Source of the DNA: Rhinolophus ferrumequinum
Taxonomy: Eukaryota > Chordata > Mammalia > Chiroptera > Rhinolophidae
Direction of reading: 5' to 3'
DNA length: 64,000 nt
Assembly: GCF_004115265.2 (NCBI RefSeq)
Contig: NC_046293.1
Coordinates: 24,004,173 to 24,068,172 of the forward strand
This document shows positions 39,401 to 53,489 of the stretch, piece after piece; positions within the stretch are counted from its first letter, which is position 1; each line of letters opens with the position of its first letter. A program made the position numbers and the translations under genes. Below the pieces are notes generated by a model that saw only the letters and a program-made list of their open reading frames with translations, was not told the DNA's origin and did not search any database.

Positions 39401-40322
39401 GGAGACAGACTTTTGACCCCATACATGCCCACATTCCCTGAAACGCATGTCAGGAGTTTGAGCTGTTAGACTATATTTGGTCTGTCATTCAAGGATCCCT
39501 TCTAATTATCTTTTCTGCTCTCCCCCTCTCTCCTTCCCTAGAGTATCAGCTCTTTGCCTTCATTAGTCATATGGGCACCTCTACCATGTGTGGTCACTAC
39601 GTCTGCCACATCAAGAAGGAAGGCAGGTGAGGGGCCAGCAGTGTTCATTAGGAATGGGGGAGTGGTGGTGGAAATGAGTAGGGCCATCCTGGAAATCCTT
39701 AGAATGTTTGTGGAGAAGGTGAAAGAATGCCTGATGGCAGCCACACATACACCAAGGATGAGAGAATTCCTAACGGCAGAGATTGGCCAAGTACAGCCCG
39801 AGGGCTGGATCCGGCCATTGCTTCTATATGTAAAGTTTTAATGAGCATAGCCACACTTACTCAGTTAAATATTATCTGTGGCTGTTTTGACGCTGCAACT
39901 GGAAAGTTGAGTAGTTGTGTCAGAGACTGGATGACCTGCCAAACCTGAAAAATTTACTGTCTGGCCCTTTACAGAAAGTTTGCTGACCCCTGCCTTACAG
40001 GAATGGGTGGGGGTGGCTGTAAAGATACTGGAGGATCTGAAGACACTGAGTAGGGGAAATGCTTGTGAGTCACTCCATTCAGACAGGTAGCAGCTGGACT
40101 GTAGGTTTGAGGGCCTTTCCCCAGAATCACCAGGATCGACTCCAGGAGCTATGTCAGAGAAACCTAGTTGAAGCAGTGTGGATGGCCCAGTTTGTTCATC
40201 CTTTTTCACCTCTCTCCAACCTCCCCAGATGGGTGATCTACAATGACCAGAAAGTGTGTGCCTCTGAGAAGCCGCCCAAGGACCTGGGCTACATCTACTT
40301 CTACCAGAGAGTAGCCAGCTAA
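27449..40322 (+). CDS. USP5: USP5 (isopeptidase T), ubiquitin-specific protease 5
   Basis: Twenty coding exons: 27449-27559, 30331-30456, 30722-30788, 30964-31097, 31251-31396, 31653-31837, 32295-32389, 33112-33305, 34057-34128, 34439-34526, 34654-34779, 35267-35420, 35750-35924, 36566-36654, 37836-38027, 38521-38664, 38741-38886, 39093-39246, 39542-39626 and 40229-40322. The total is 858 residues, as in human. The enzyme disassembles unanchored polyubiquitin in cytosol and nucleus. The ZnF-UBP domain has Cys199, Cys202, Cys219 and His232, which bind the free ubiquitin C-terminus. The catalytic Cys335 (Gly-Asn-Ser-Cys-Tyr) and His818 (Cys-Gly-His-Tyr) are present, with two UBA domains near 655-695 and 722-762. 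Two donors at the 15th exon (37958 or 38027) give the known 835- and 858-residue forms. The donor after 31837 is a weak GTTGGT. Confidence 0.98.
27640..27935. promoter_or_regulatory. Cluster of ZNF143/THAP11-like (ACTACAATTCCC) motifs
   Basis: Just downstream of USP5 exon 1 are four copies or near-copies of the motif, mostly on minus: 27659-27678 (ends GGGACTTGTAGT), 27784-27802 (GGGGATTGTAGT), 27853-27870 (plus ACTACATCCCCC) and 27915-27932 (GGGTTTTGTAGT). The first two match the extended form with the AGNRTGC-like flank. Such sites are typical of housekeeping CpG promoters. Binding is inference. Confidence 0.5.
27936..30330 (+). other. Remainder of USP5 intron 1
   Basis: No gene, RNA or clear repeat is recognised. 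CpG content drops after about 28100. Confidence 0.4.
32545..32880. repeat. Ancient interspersed repeat fragment, family not assigned
   Basis: GAGTACCTACTATGTGCTCG, TCTAGATGGAAAGGCAGATG and CAGGGAAGTTTCCCTGAGGC match the recurring old repeat type seen elsewhere in the window. It lies in the USP5 intron after the seventh coding exon. Confidence 0.5.
36885..37440 (-). repeat. L1 LINE 3' fragment, antisense
   Basis: On plus the sequence has TCAGGTATACAGCATAATGA, GTGAAATCATATGGTATTTG, GGTCCATCCATGTTGTTGCA and ATGGCTGAGTAATGTTCCAT, the antisense of the L1 ORF2/3' UTR region. It lies in the USP5 intron before the 15th coding exon. Confidence 0.85.
39782..39992 (-). mobile_element. hAT-like non-autonomous DNA transposon
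   Basis: The right end reads CAGAAAGTTTGCTGACCCCTG, the inverse of the well-known CAGGGGTCAGCAAACTTTCTG terminus. The left end has GGCCAAGTACAGCCCGAGGG. Internal GAGTAGTTGTGTCAGAGACT fits the same family. No 8-bp target duplication was visible. It lies in the last USP5 intron. Confidence 0.65.
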
Positions 40323-40866
40323 GAGCCTGTCTTTGACCCCTTACCACAGAGGGCAGGGGACAGACCACCTGGCATGAGGGAGAGGGGCTGGGGAATGGAC
40401 TGCGGCACCCCTGCTCTGTATCCTTTTTCTTTTTGTCCCCAGCAGCAGGGAAGGAAGAAGCTAGAGGCCCTAGGAGAATGGCCAAGCCAAGTGGCGGGGC
40501 ACTCAAGAGACCTTGGGGATAGAGCAGGAATGGGACTGGAGGGTGGCCGCCTGTCTGTGAGACTATGTTGCTTCCCGCCCCCCCAACCCCCAATCCTTAG
40601 TTCTCTGCTTCTCTAATCCTGCCAGCCCCTGGTGTGGAGGGGGCTTGTTTGTGTGTGTGTGTGGGTGTCGCTTTGTGCAGCCTGTTCCACAAGAGGGGGT
40701 GTCCCTGCTCCACTCCCCCTTTGTGTTTGCTCCCTGTGTGGTCTGGCCAGGAGGGATATGAGGGAAATGGGGACCCCCTTGGACCCCCTTGCCCTCCTGC
40801 CTAAGTCTTTTCCCCACCCTGTCTCTTCCCTGTCCTTCTCTGGAAAATGCCAAAATACATGATGTG

Positions 40867-40872
40867 AATAAA
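40867..40872 (+). terminator. USP5 polyadenylation signal (AATAAA)
   Basis: Canonical AATAAA about 545 bases after the USP5 stop. A bat SINE is inserted just downstream. Confidence 0.75.
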
Positions 40873-40897
40873 AGTACAATGGCTAAATTGTGTCATG

Positions 40898-41048
40898 GGT
40901 GTTGTTTTTTCTTCAAATTTTTCTCCCCCAAGTCATTGTCCTTCAACCTTAGTTGCAGGAGGCGCAGCCCACCATCCCATGCGGGAATTGAATCGGCAAC
41001 CTTGTTAAGAGCTCATGCTCTACCCAACTGAGCAATCTGGCCACCTCA
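40898..41048 (-). mobile_element. Rhin-1/VES-type bat SINE, minus strand, short copy
   Basis: The head complement (TTGCTCAGTTGGGTAGAGCA on minus) lies at the right and the body to the left. The flanks TAAATTGTGTCATG (40884-40897) and TAAACTGTGTCATG (41049-41062) are a 14-bp target duplication with one difference. The copy is shorter than the full-length one at 48970. It abuts the USP5 transcript end. Confidence 0.85.
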
Positions 41049-41062
41049 TAAACTGTGTCATG

Positions 41063-44865
<3,803 letters not shown>

Positions 44866-45080
44866 TAAGCCCCATCCATCTCTGCTACCCTTCCTGCTAT
44901 GCCAGGGACTACGTAGCTCAGAAGCCCCGTAACTGTACCCCGCTTCCCACACATGCTTCTGATGGTGTCATCTACCCCCTCTTGTGGCCTAATCCAAATT
45001 ATACCTCTTCCTTTACCGTTTACACCTTATCCCATAATGGTTGGGACCAGGCCAATCCCTTCACTTATTGTAATGGTTGG

Positions 45081-45086
45081 AATAAA
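45081..45086 (+). terminator. TPI1 polyadenylation signal (AATAAA)
   Basis: Canonical AATAAA about 215 bases after the TPI1 stop. A second AATAAA follows near 45325 and could serve a longer 3' UTR that runs towards the convergent SPSB2 gene. Confidence 0.7.
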
Positions 45087-45667
45087 ACATGTCACCAAGG
45101 TGGCTTCTCCTTGACTGAGAGGTAGAAGGGGTGGAGTTTGTTTGTGGGTCCCCTTAGTCCCCGGTAAAGGCAGGAGAAGCCACCCTTCTCTCCCATCTCG
45201 CACCATGGGGACAACAGCTTAGAGCCCTGTCGACCCCTCAGAGGCCAGGGGTGTTGTCCTTGCCCCTAGTGCCAATGCCTGTGTGTGTTGTGTATGTGAT
45301 CAGTCCCACCTGGGGAGAGGGGAAATAAACACCTGGCACTAAGCCTTGTGATTCGTCCTTTACTCCTGTACTTTTCTCCACACCATCTCTTTCCTTTTTT
45401 GAGACGGCCACAGGACTCGTGCAAAAAAAATACCACGAACAGGTTTTTACGGTAGCACATCTCTTACTGTTTTTACTTGAAAAAAAGTCTGTGTACCAGG
45501 CCACCACAGTCTTAAATAAACAGCTCCCTCCACCCTCTGGGTAGCTTGGGTTGGGATAGGGGCCCAGCCTCACTGGCTTTAAGTAGCTGGTCTAGGCCAG
45601 CCGTGCCTCCTCCCTGGCCCCTGGGAGGGGTGGCATCAAGGCCCCATGCATCTGTGGTATCACAGGG

Positions 45668-47443
45668 TCACTGGTAGAGCAGATAGCGCTTCATGGCAGG
45701 GGGCAAGGGCAGAGCAGATACCTGGCCCAGCCGAGTAGCCCCCAGTGCTTGGCGCACGCACACGCGGCTCAGGTGCAGAAGGGAGTGTGGCTCCGCTGGG
45801 AGAGAGAAGGAGGGGAAGGTAAGTAGGGGTGCAGCCACCAGCCAGACATCCTCAGACTACAGGGTTCCCTTCTGCTTTCCTGTGCCAAGTCTGCTTGGTT
45901 GAGAGGGAGATCTAAGGCCCCCTGAAGTTCTGCATCTGCTCTTGGGGTGGGAGGCATCACATCCCCAGGCAGAGCTGGGGGTGATGCTCTAGCTAAGGCC
46001 CTCTAAGCAACTGTCCAAGGTGGCTCTGACGGGTAGAGCTGGCCCAGGCTTTGATTCCAGACAGGCCTTGGGGCTGGGGCTGATAAGCTGAAAGGATGGC
46101 CCTCCATTCTGTAACAGCTCATCATGGGTGATGGGAGAAGCATCCAGCCTCTGCTGAAGATTACAACTTCGGAGAACAGGTAACTTCAATCAGCTCCAAG
46201 CCTTGGCTGCATTAATTTCCCCAAGAAAACCCCGCCCCTGCAGCACCACCCAAACCTTGCCTCCACTGCTCTCCTCTGGCCACCGGCACCGGGCCTTAAT
46301 GTCTCCTTCCTGGGAAGTCTACCTCTGAGGAAGTAAGTATGTGTCACAGGTCAGAGCCCAGGAAATCTGGTACACACCCTGGGTGGCTGGTACACACCCT
46401 GGGTGGCTGGCACTGCCAGTTCTCTTTCTTTTGGACTTGTACACCTAGCCTAGTACCCATTTAACCCTTTGCACCTCTGTTTCAGGGACTCATAGCTCCT
46501 CTAAAGCCCTAATCCCAGGAGTACCTCCCTCCACTCTTGAGGACTCACCACTTACTAGCAAGTTGATTTCCCAAGACCCACTTTTTACCTTTATTGCTGT
46601 TGGGAGGATTAAATTAGGTAACAGCTGTGAAGACCCTTAGCCATTCCTGGCACTGAATAGGGGTAGAAGGTCGGTCAGATGAGGGCTCGTTCCCTCTACG
46701 CTTGCAAAGATGTTGAGCTTCCAACCCAAACCACAGCCACCAGTAACAGAACACTTCCCACACCTGCCCCAGGCCTCACCTCTCCTTTCACCCAGGTAGC
46801 TGATGCGGACCTGGCACTGGCCCCAGACAGCGCTTACTGCTGGATAGAGGGTCCTGCCCTTCAGTCCCCGGAAGGCTGGCCCCAGGTAGGTTCCCCCAAT
46901 AGCGTAGCCCAGAGTTCCCTCCTCCATGTCCAGAACCACCAGCAGCCTCTCCGGCACTTCCAGCTGTTCACCCTGAGGTCCGGCTGGATATTGAGGGGCA
47001 CCGGGCCCCTTGCACTGATGGTACAGCTTCCCCCGCCCAATGTCCCAGCCCCATGACTCGCTGTTGCTGCCCAGCAGCGCCGCGTAGTGGTCAGCCTGCA
47101 GTGGGGCGAGGGCCGTGGCCACGCCCACCACAGCGTGGGTGCCCCTCTGCTCCTGGGGCCAGCTGATCTCCCAGGCGTGCAGGCCCCTCGAGTAGCCCCT
47201 CTTACCCCGGGCCCCATCAGTGCTCTGGGCCACGGGCCGCCGCTCAAAGCACAACCCCTCTTCCTTGACCTCGATGTTTTCTGAGCAGTCCTTGGGGTTC
47301 CACCCGTGGCGCCGTTGGGTCCCCAGGTCAGGAGGGGGAGCAGATAGCAGCTCCTCCAAGCCTTCCGGACAAGAGAGGTCGGGGCACAGGGCCTGTGAGG
47401 TAAGGGTGCCGTTGTTGCCCCCTGCCAGGGCCGTCTGGCCCAT
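45668..47443 (-). CDS. SPSB2: SPSB2, SPRY domain and SOCS box protein 2
   Basis: Two coding exons on minus: 47443-46780 and 45795-45668. They join in frame to 263 residues, equal to human. The SPRY (B30.2) domain spans about residues 30-220 and includes Gly-Trp-Asn-Pro-Lys-Asp and Gly-Tyr-Ala-Ile-Gly-Gly. The C-terminal SOCS box ends [12 protein letters not shown]. The protein is a substrate adaptor of an elongin B/C-cullin 5 ubiquitin ligase; known targets include inducible nitric oxide synthase through an Asp-Ile-Asn-Asn-Asn type motif. The start Met-Gly-Gln-Thr-Ala is the family start; the frame is open upstream but not conserved. It converges with TPI1. Confidence 0.97.
46371..46410. repeat. 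Perfect tandem duplication of a 20-bp unit
   Basis: TACACACCCTGGGTGGCTGG occurs twice in direct succession (46371-46390 and 46391-46410), in the SPSB2 intron. It is a small local duplication with no evident function. Confidence 0.85.
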
Positions 47444-47599
47444 GGAGGTGAGGAGCTGGGGGACTCCCCGAAAGAGTCTTGCTGGGGCGTCTCGTCTCCC
47501 TTCTGCAAGTTGAGTTCCTGTTCGGTATTGACCTGGAGAGGAATTGGGAGAGAAGAGGGTGTGAAGTGCACGATCCTGGCGGAGGGGGCTCCTCACCCT

Positions 47600-48050
47600 G
47601 GCGCCTCATCCTTTCACCACGCGTTTGCCCACTGCCCCGCTCCTCCCTCTTCGTTCCCCCAAAGCTCCTCGGCCCATCACCTTGCCCTCACCCATCTGTC
47701 CCCGTCTCCCGAGATTCTCGCGAGTTCGTCCCCTTCGAGCCTCTCTAGGAGCCATCCCCTCGCCCTCCCCCTGCCCGCCTCACCGCTCCCGAACCTCGCT
47801 TGGCTCCCCAGGCCCGGAGGTCGCCGGGCCTCAAGAGGAGCCCGGCCGAAAGTCGCTACGCGCACCGGGCGCAGAACGCCAGGCGCAGAACGCCGGCCGC
47901 TTCCGTGTACAGCGCCGCCCCCAGGTCTCACCCAGGCCCGAGGCCCCGCCCCACGGGGGCCCTCTAGTTGCCGCCGCAGGTCGCGCTCCGCCCCGAGGCC
48001 ACGCCCCCTCTGGGAGGCTCTCGCGGGCGGTTAACCCTTCTCTTACATCA
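47600..48050 (-). promoter_or_regulatory. SPSB2 CpG-island promoter
   Basis: CpG-dense sequence lies upstream of the SPSB2 coding exon. A splice-acceptor-like context between the CpG region and the start codon suggests an untranslated first exon. No TATA box is seen. Confidence 0.6.
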
Positions 48051-48379
48051 CTTTAGGATTCTTGGAGGTCTGTTCTCCACAGGCAAAACCTTTGAGCAGC
48101 TGGGCAATCAACTCCCGATCCCCTAAAGATGAGGGGCATAGGGTCAAAGGGGGGGGGGGGGATTGTGTTTCATTGTGCTGACCTCTATTTCCGTGGTCCT
48201 ATGATTCTGGATCATTGTTTCTGGGCAGATTTCTTTCTGACCCAGTTTTGAGTCACCCGGTTCTAAGTCTGAGGTCCGAACACTTGTGTTTCGGTTCTGA
48301 GCGGTAGGTGTCATAGGTCGCCATGCTGTTCTAGTCTTCATCCTGGATGTCAATCCATTCCTGAGCTGTTGGTCTCATT

Positions 48380-48840
48380 TGGGAGAGTGTAGTGGTTAAA
48401 CCTTGGTTGTGGGGGAAGCTATGCCACTAATTAGCTGTGTGACCTTGGAGAGGTTGCCAAACTTCTCTAAACCTGTTTTCTCTTGTGTAAAATGGGAATA
48501 ATGGTGGTACTTACTCATAGGGTTGTAATGGAGTTGAAATAATCCAGGTAAAGCACTAAATGTGTACGCACTCACTAAGCATAGCTATTATGTTTATTTA
48601 ATGTTTAGTAAGTGCCCACTCTATAAAGAGGCAATATAATATAATGGTGAAGGATGCCTACTGTGTATCCGGGCTGACTGGATGTGAATACCTGAAGGCC
48701 AGCATGCACATGACCTTGGGCAAATTTCTTAACGTCCCTGGTGCTCTTTCTTCCTCTGTAAAACGGAAATGCTGTTGGTATCTACTGCATACAGTGTCAT
48801 GAAGATTCAGTAAGTTTTTTCTAAAGCACAGCTTCTGGTT
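48380..48840 (+). repeat. Two adjacent MIR SINEs
   Basis: The first copy (about 48380-48600) has TAGCTGTGTGACCTTGGAGA and GTGTAAAATGGGAATAATGG. The second (about 48640-48830) has CATGACCTTGGGCAAATTTC and CCTCTGTAAAACGGAAATGC. Both are in plus orientation. Confidence 0.75.
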
Positions 48841-48969
48841 CAAATGTAATCATTTGTGCTAAGCACTGAAGTTTAAGCAGTGAATCCTCAAGGAGGTTAC
48901 AGGGACATTTATAAAAACAGTTTATCAAGTAGTAGATGAAATTATGGAGATATAAAGAAAATATATCGG

Positions 48970-49311
48970 GGGCCGGCCCGGTGGCTCAGGCGGTTAGAGC
49001 TCCATGCTCCTAACTCCGAAGGCTTCCGGTTCGATTCCCACATGGGCCAGTGGGCTCTCAACCACAAGGTTGCCAGTTCAATTCCTCGACTCCCACAAGG
49101 GATGGTGGGCTGTGCCCCCTGCAACTAGCAACGGCAACTGGACCTGGAACTGAGCTGCGCCCTCCACAACTAAGACTAAAAGGACAACAACTTGAAGCTG
49201 AACAGCACCCTCCACAACTAAGACTGAAAGGACAACAATTTGACTTGGAAAAAAAAAGTCCTGGAAGTACACACTGTTCCCCCAATAAAGTCCTGTTAAA
49301 AAAAAAAAAAA
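48970..49311 (+). mobile_element. Full-length Rhin-1/VES-type bat SINE
   Basis: The tRNA-like head carries a pol III A-box (GTGGCTCAGGCGGTTAGAGC) and B-box (GGTTCGATTCC). The body has CAAGGGATGGTGGGCTG and an internal repeat of ACTAAGACT-AAAGGACAACA. It ends CCCAATAAAGTCCTGTT followed by an A-run. It is the best-preserved copy here and the main basis for placing the genome in bats. The internal doubling of about 45 bases near 49160-49240 is a variant of the family. Confidence 0.85.
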
Positions 49312-49319
49312 GTATATGG

Positions 49320-50170
49320 GAGTAAAAAGGATGGGACTCCTAACTAGGAAAGTGTCCTGGAGGAGATGACACTGGGTTGAATCTTAAAGAATGCCTAGTA
49401 ATTGGCCTGAGAGGTGTTTTTGCAGGATGGGGTGAGGTTAGAGTTGCTGCATGTAGAACGTATTCCAGACAGAGCTGGCTTGAAAAAAAGCCAGGAGTGG
49501 TAGTTGGATCTGGGGAAGTTTGAAGTCTTCATTCAGGGTTGCTGCAGCAAGAAAGGAAGCAGGGACAAGCCTAGAGAAGTCAGAGCCAGATCATGAAAGC
49601 CTTGTAGGCCAAGTTAAAGAACACAAGTGTTAGCCTCTGGACAGGCCAGGAATGGGGAGAAGCAGGAGAGGAACATGGCCAGATACTTATTTTAGAAAAA
49701 CCACCCTGACAGCAATGTTGAGGAGGCTTTGAGAGTAATAGGACATTAAAAATCAAGGCTGGTTCTAGCAGCTCAGGTGACAAGTGTCAAGAACCTGAAA
49801 TAGGGCAGTAGAAATAAGGATGAAAAGAATTCAAGAAACACTGATGGAATTGCAAAGTTTGGTGACAGATTAGACGCTGAGGCCAGAGAAAGGAAAGAAA
49901 GGGAGGTTTCCAGTCTGGAAGTCTGTTGGAAGTTGGTGCCACTAATGAAGATGGAGATGACAGGAAGAGTAGCAATTGGGAGTAGGAGTAGGAGGGTGGG
50001 AGAGAGATGGTGAGTTCAGTTGAGGACATGTTTTTGAGGTAGCTGAGCAACAACTATATGGAACCATTTGAACACACTTGAAAATGGCAGGTCTGGAGAG
50101 GGAGAGGCCTTGGGCTAGAGATATAAATTTGGGAGGTGAGTCAGCCTTTATTCAAGAGTTGAAATATGAG
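49320..50170. repeat. Ancient interspersed repeat, family not assigned
   Basis: TCCTGGAGGAGATGACACTG, CAGATCATGAAAGCCTTGTA and CTAGAGATATAAATTTGGGA recur in the order seen in other copies of this old repeat. No gene is seen. Confidence 0.55.
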
Positions 50171-50929
50171 AATCAATGAAGTGACTTGGAGACAGTATGT
50201 AGAGTGAGAAGAGGGTCAAGGAGGATACTGTGCAGCAGAAAATTCAGGTTTGATTACGTACAAAATTTTTTTGGTCATTGGCTACTTTGGTGAGACAACA
50301 CATGTGGGTAGTGGGAGATGGGAATCCAGGCTGAAGGGGCTAAACTGGCACTTTCTGTGTGTTGGGCACTGTGCTACAAGCTTCACATTTTGGGGGGATA
50401 GAAAGTTGGGAGAGGTGAGGTGACAATTATTCTCATAGTCAAAATTACCCTTGAAAATCCCTTACTCCATCATTTAGGTACAACATATGTTAGTTTTGAG
50501 TAAAATACAATATGTGGCAGTATACATACAGTATATGTACAGTGAGATGCAGGGTAAAATTTTATACTATTTTAATTTTTAAAAAAAGGAGAAAGCATAT
50601 TAAAAAGAAAGATGTGAACCTGAACACTTGTCATCCACACAACCTGGATATTCTTGCTAATGTGACAACAAAAATAATGACATCATGACTGTGGATAGTG
50701 GCCTGTGATGAGTATTAGTGCAGGATCTGTGTGATAACCAAATGGATGAAGGCTTAGGGAACAGAGAGTGAGACTATGCCACGGCTGACTCTAGTTCAGC
50801 TTGAAAAGTTGATCACACTTGCTCAGCAACTGGTTGTTTCATGCATGGTATTCACCAATTGTTGCCACTCGATCTTGAACTGCTCAAACATTTGTTGATA
50901 ATAGCTCAAATATTCCATAATGTTACAAG
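50171..50929. other. AT-rich intergenic stretch
   Basis: No gene, RNA or confidently assigned repeat. It is AT-rich and may be decayed repeat sequence. Confidence 0.4.
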
Positions 50930-51470
50930 TAATTTTAAAACTTTGTATTGATATATAACATATATAAAGTACACTAATCTTAAACTGCTCAATGAATTTT
51001 TACGTATTTATATGTTGTGTGACCACCATTTCCAGCATCAAGATCAGATATATTTCCAGCATCCCAGAAAGCTCCTTCTTGCCCTTTTCCTAACACTACA
51101 CCCCTAAAAGTAACTACCATTTGACCTCCGTCAGTATAGATTATCTTTGCCTTTTCTTCTATTTCATATAAATAAAACCATTTAGTATCTATTCTTTTGT
51201 CTGGCTTATTTTTCTCAACATTATGTCTGTGAGAGTCATCTGTGTTGTTGCATGAAATAGTAGCTCATTATTTTCATTGTTTTACAGTATTCTATTATAC
51301 GAATATACCACAATGTATTTATTCTACTGTTGATGGGCTCTGAGTTGTTTCCAGTTTTTAGCTATTATAGAGAAAGCTACTATGTATAGTATTATACAAG
51401 TCTTTTGGTGGACGTAGGCACTCAATTTTATTGGGTGCATACTTATGTGCAAAATTGCTGGGTTATAAAA
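50930..51470 (-). repeat. L1 LINE 3' fragment, antisense
   Basis: Plus-strand phrases GATATATAACATATATAAAG, ACCATTTCCAGCATCAAGAT, TCTGTGTTGTTGCATGAAAT and GTTTCCAGTTTTTAGCTATT are the antisense of an old L1 3' region. Confidence 0.75.
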
Positions 51471-52252
51471 ACTTACCATGTATGCGAGTAGATTTAGCCA
51501 CATGTAATTTTCAGGTTTCTCTCCATAAGAACACTTTTATTTAGAAATTAAATCTTTCAGGTATTTGGCAGCATGGAAAACTTCAACATATACATAAAGA
51601 TTTGAACTGGTCTTCTCTTACTGTTCATCATATCTTTGTCTTCTGGGGATTTTATAACTTCTTCAAGTTTTTTATTAGTGTTTCTCTGTTGCTCTCAAGA
51701 AGCTCTTCAATTTCTTCCACAAGGCCACCACCATCCACTTGCTAGGCCACTTAAACAATGTTTCAGTTCTCTGTCAATGGAAAACCCTTAAAAATCCTAA
51801 ACACATTCTTCCCAAAACATAGACTGTTTTAGGCTTGTTTTCGTGCCTGTTTAATATAAACGATGCAACTGGCAATACTGAAGAAATTTCAACTCTTTCA
51901 GCTCATTACCACATTAATATTAGGGTCAGTATTAATGGTTCTGGGAGGCAGGGAGGAGTCAGCCTCATGTATGTGGCTTTGAAACAGCAAATCATGCTTA
52001 CATCAGCAGAGTGACAGATAGGGGTGATGTTGCGGGGAGGAAGACTTCGATGTCTTTATGATGACACTCATAAAGTGTGGGGTACCTTAGCATGGTACTG
52101 CTGTCTGCGATCAGCAACACTGAAGTCAAAGCCTTTCTTTTTGAGTTCCTACTCGACTTCTAGAATGGAGAACTGTAAAACCGAATCAGGAAAAGCACTG
52201 CAGTCCTACAGGAATTTGCATTTGATTTTTAGAGCACAAGTAGATTTAATTA

Positions 52253-52291
52253 TTCGTTCATTCATTCATTCATTCATTCATTCATTCATTT
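52253..52291. repeat. (ATTC)n microsatellite
   Basis: About nine tandem ATTC units with one variant at the left. It is a simple repeat, likely polymorphic in length. Confidence 0.9.
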
Positions 52292-52717
52292 TTACAGCAT
52301 TGGAATCTGTATCCCTGTCAGACAGAACATGTCTGACTTTATTAAATACAGAGCTGCCCTGCCACCATGAGATAGGGAGGGAGAGATGGTCACAAGGTCA
52401 TTAGTTGCTTTCATATCAGGGCCTGTGTCTCTAGTTTGGAAATATAAAAGCAATTGGGCTTTCCCCCCACCCCAGAAGATACCAGCTTCATTACATTCTG
52501 GAAGATAGCCCTTTGGTCATTAATTCCTTTCAGTAGCTCTGGGTGGGTTTTACTGCTTGCTCCTCCACAGATAACAGCTTCACCAACAGTTTGCATGTTT
52601 TTGAGGTTAAAGTGGTTTCTAAAACTCTTATGCCATCTCTGGCTGGTTTTGAAATCCTTCCATCTGAAGGCTGTCTTCACTGGCAGGAGGTTTGAACTAT
52701 GACTTGAGACCAAGAGC

Positions 52718-52793
52718 CCTTCTTCTTCTTCTTCCTCTTTCTCTTCCTCTTCCTCCTCCTCCTCCTCCTCCTTCTTTTTTTTTTTTTTTTTGC
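52718..52793. repeat. (TTC/CTC)n tract and T-run
   Basis: On plus, CTTCTT and CTCCTC units are followed by about 18 T. On minus this reads as an A-run followed by GA-rich repeat. It sits inside the Tigger relic. Confidence 0.9.
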
Positions 52794-53329
52794 TACATAT
52801 TGCCATTTTTAGGCACAGATTTCTGGTTCATTTCTACCAGGCATAAATTTAGTGCTCTTTCAGTCTTCATTAAAGATTTATCACATGTACTTTGCTGTCA
52901 AAAGAGCAGTTATACGAAAACTTGACCTGGCTTCACAAATTTGTTGACTCGTCATTGTATATGTGAATTTCTTGAGATCATATTTATGTGCCACAATGGA
53001 GATGGACACACCACCTTTCCGTAAGTAAACTAGTTTATCTTCCCCCCAGCATGTTAAGGGATTACTGTTTCTTTGGTTGGGTGCCAAATGAAGTGATTTG
53101 CCTCCAGATGTTATACTGTCGTGTTCTACGGAAAAGAGACATCTTAACCCACTGTAATCTAGTTTTACAAACAAAACACTAGAATCACAAGACACACACA
53201 CTGAAAGGCGCAGAACTGGTGCCAAGAGAACACAGTCCAGTCTCCCGTCGCACATTCGAATGGAATGATGGCTGGCGACCGTCTGCCCTATTTAATATGA
53301 GTATTGTTGAGTTCATGTTAAGTGTCTAT

Positions 53330-53460
53330 GATGAAATGCCACCATATCTCATTTAAACCTTACAACAAAGATACCCCAATTTTTACAGATTCGTAAACTG
53401 AAGCTGGGAACGGTTAAACGAACTAATCCAAGACTCCAGAGCTGCTGGTAAATGGCAGCC
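53330..53460 (-). repeat. MIR-type SINE, antisense
   Basis: ATTTAAACCTTACAACAA, TTTTTACAGATTCGTAAACT and GACTCCAGAGCTGCTGGTAA on plus are the inverse of the usual MIR core. Confidence 0.6.
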
Positions 53461-53489
53461 TCAGGATTCAAAAACAAGATACTCTGTAA

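Larger units (their letters stand above)
51540..53260 (-). mobile_element. Decayed Tigger (pogo-type) DNA transposon
   Basis: On minus, in order, there are pieces resembling a Tigger/TIGD transposase. A helix-turn-helix-like stretch with Ser-Ile-Ser-Ile-Val-Ala-His-Lys-Tyr lies near 53000. A CENP-B-type DNA-binding piece with Ala-Leu-Asn-Leu and Met-Asn-Gln-Lys-Ser-Val-Pro lies near 52830. A Trp-His-Lys-Ser-Phe-Arg-Asn-His-Phe-Asn-Leu-Lys-Asn segment with Val-Gly-Glu-Ala lies near 52600. A Leu-Trp-Lys-Lys-Leu piece lies near 51720. Stops and shifts interrupt the frame, and an A-run plus GA-rich microsatellite (about 52718-52793) splits it. It is not a host gene. The assignment is by remembered motif similarity. 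Confidence 0.65.

Noticed and set aside
39865-40593. 242-codon open frame on minus across the USP5 3' end
   Set aside because: It crosses a hAT-like element, a USP5 exon and its 3' UTR, with no recognisable domain.
52253-52291. Regular ATTC repeats as a possible CRISPR-like array
   Set aside because: Simple microsatellite without spacers, in a mammalian genome.
52411-52806. Lys/Glu-rich open frame on minus
   Set aside because: The Lys/Glu run is the A-run and GA microsatellite. The rest is a Tigger transposase remnant, not a host gene.
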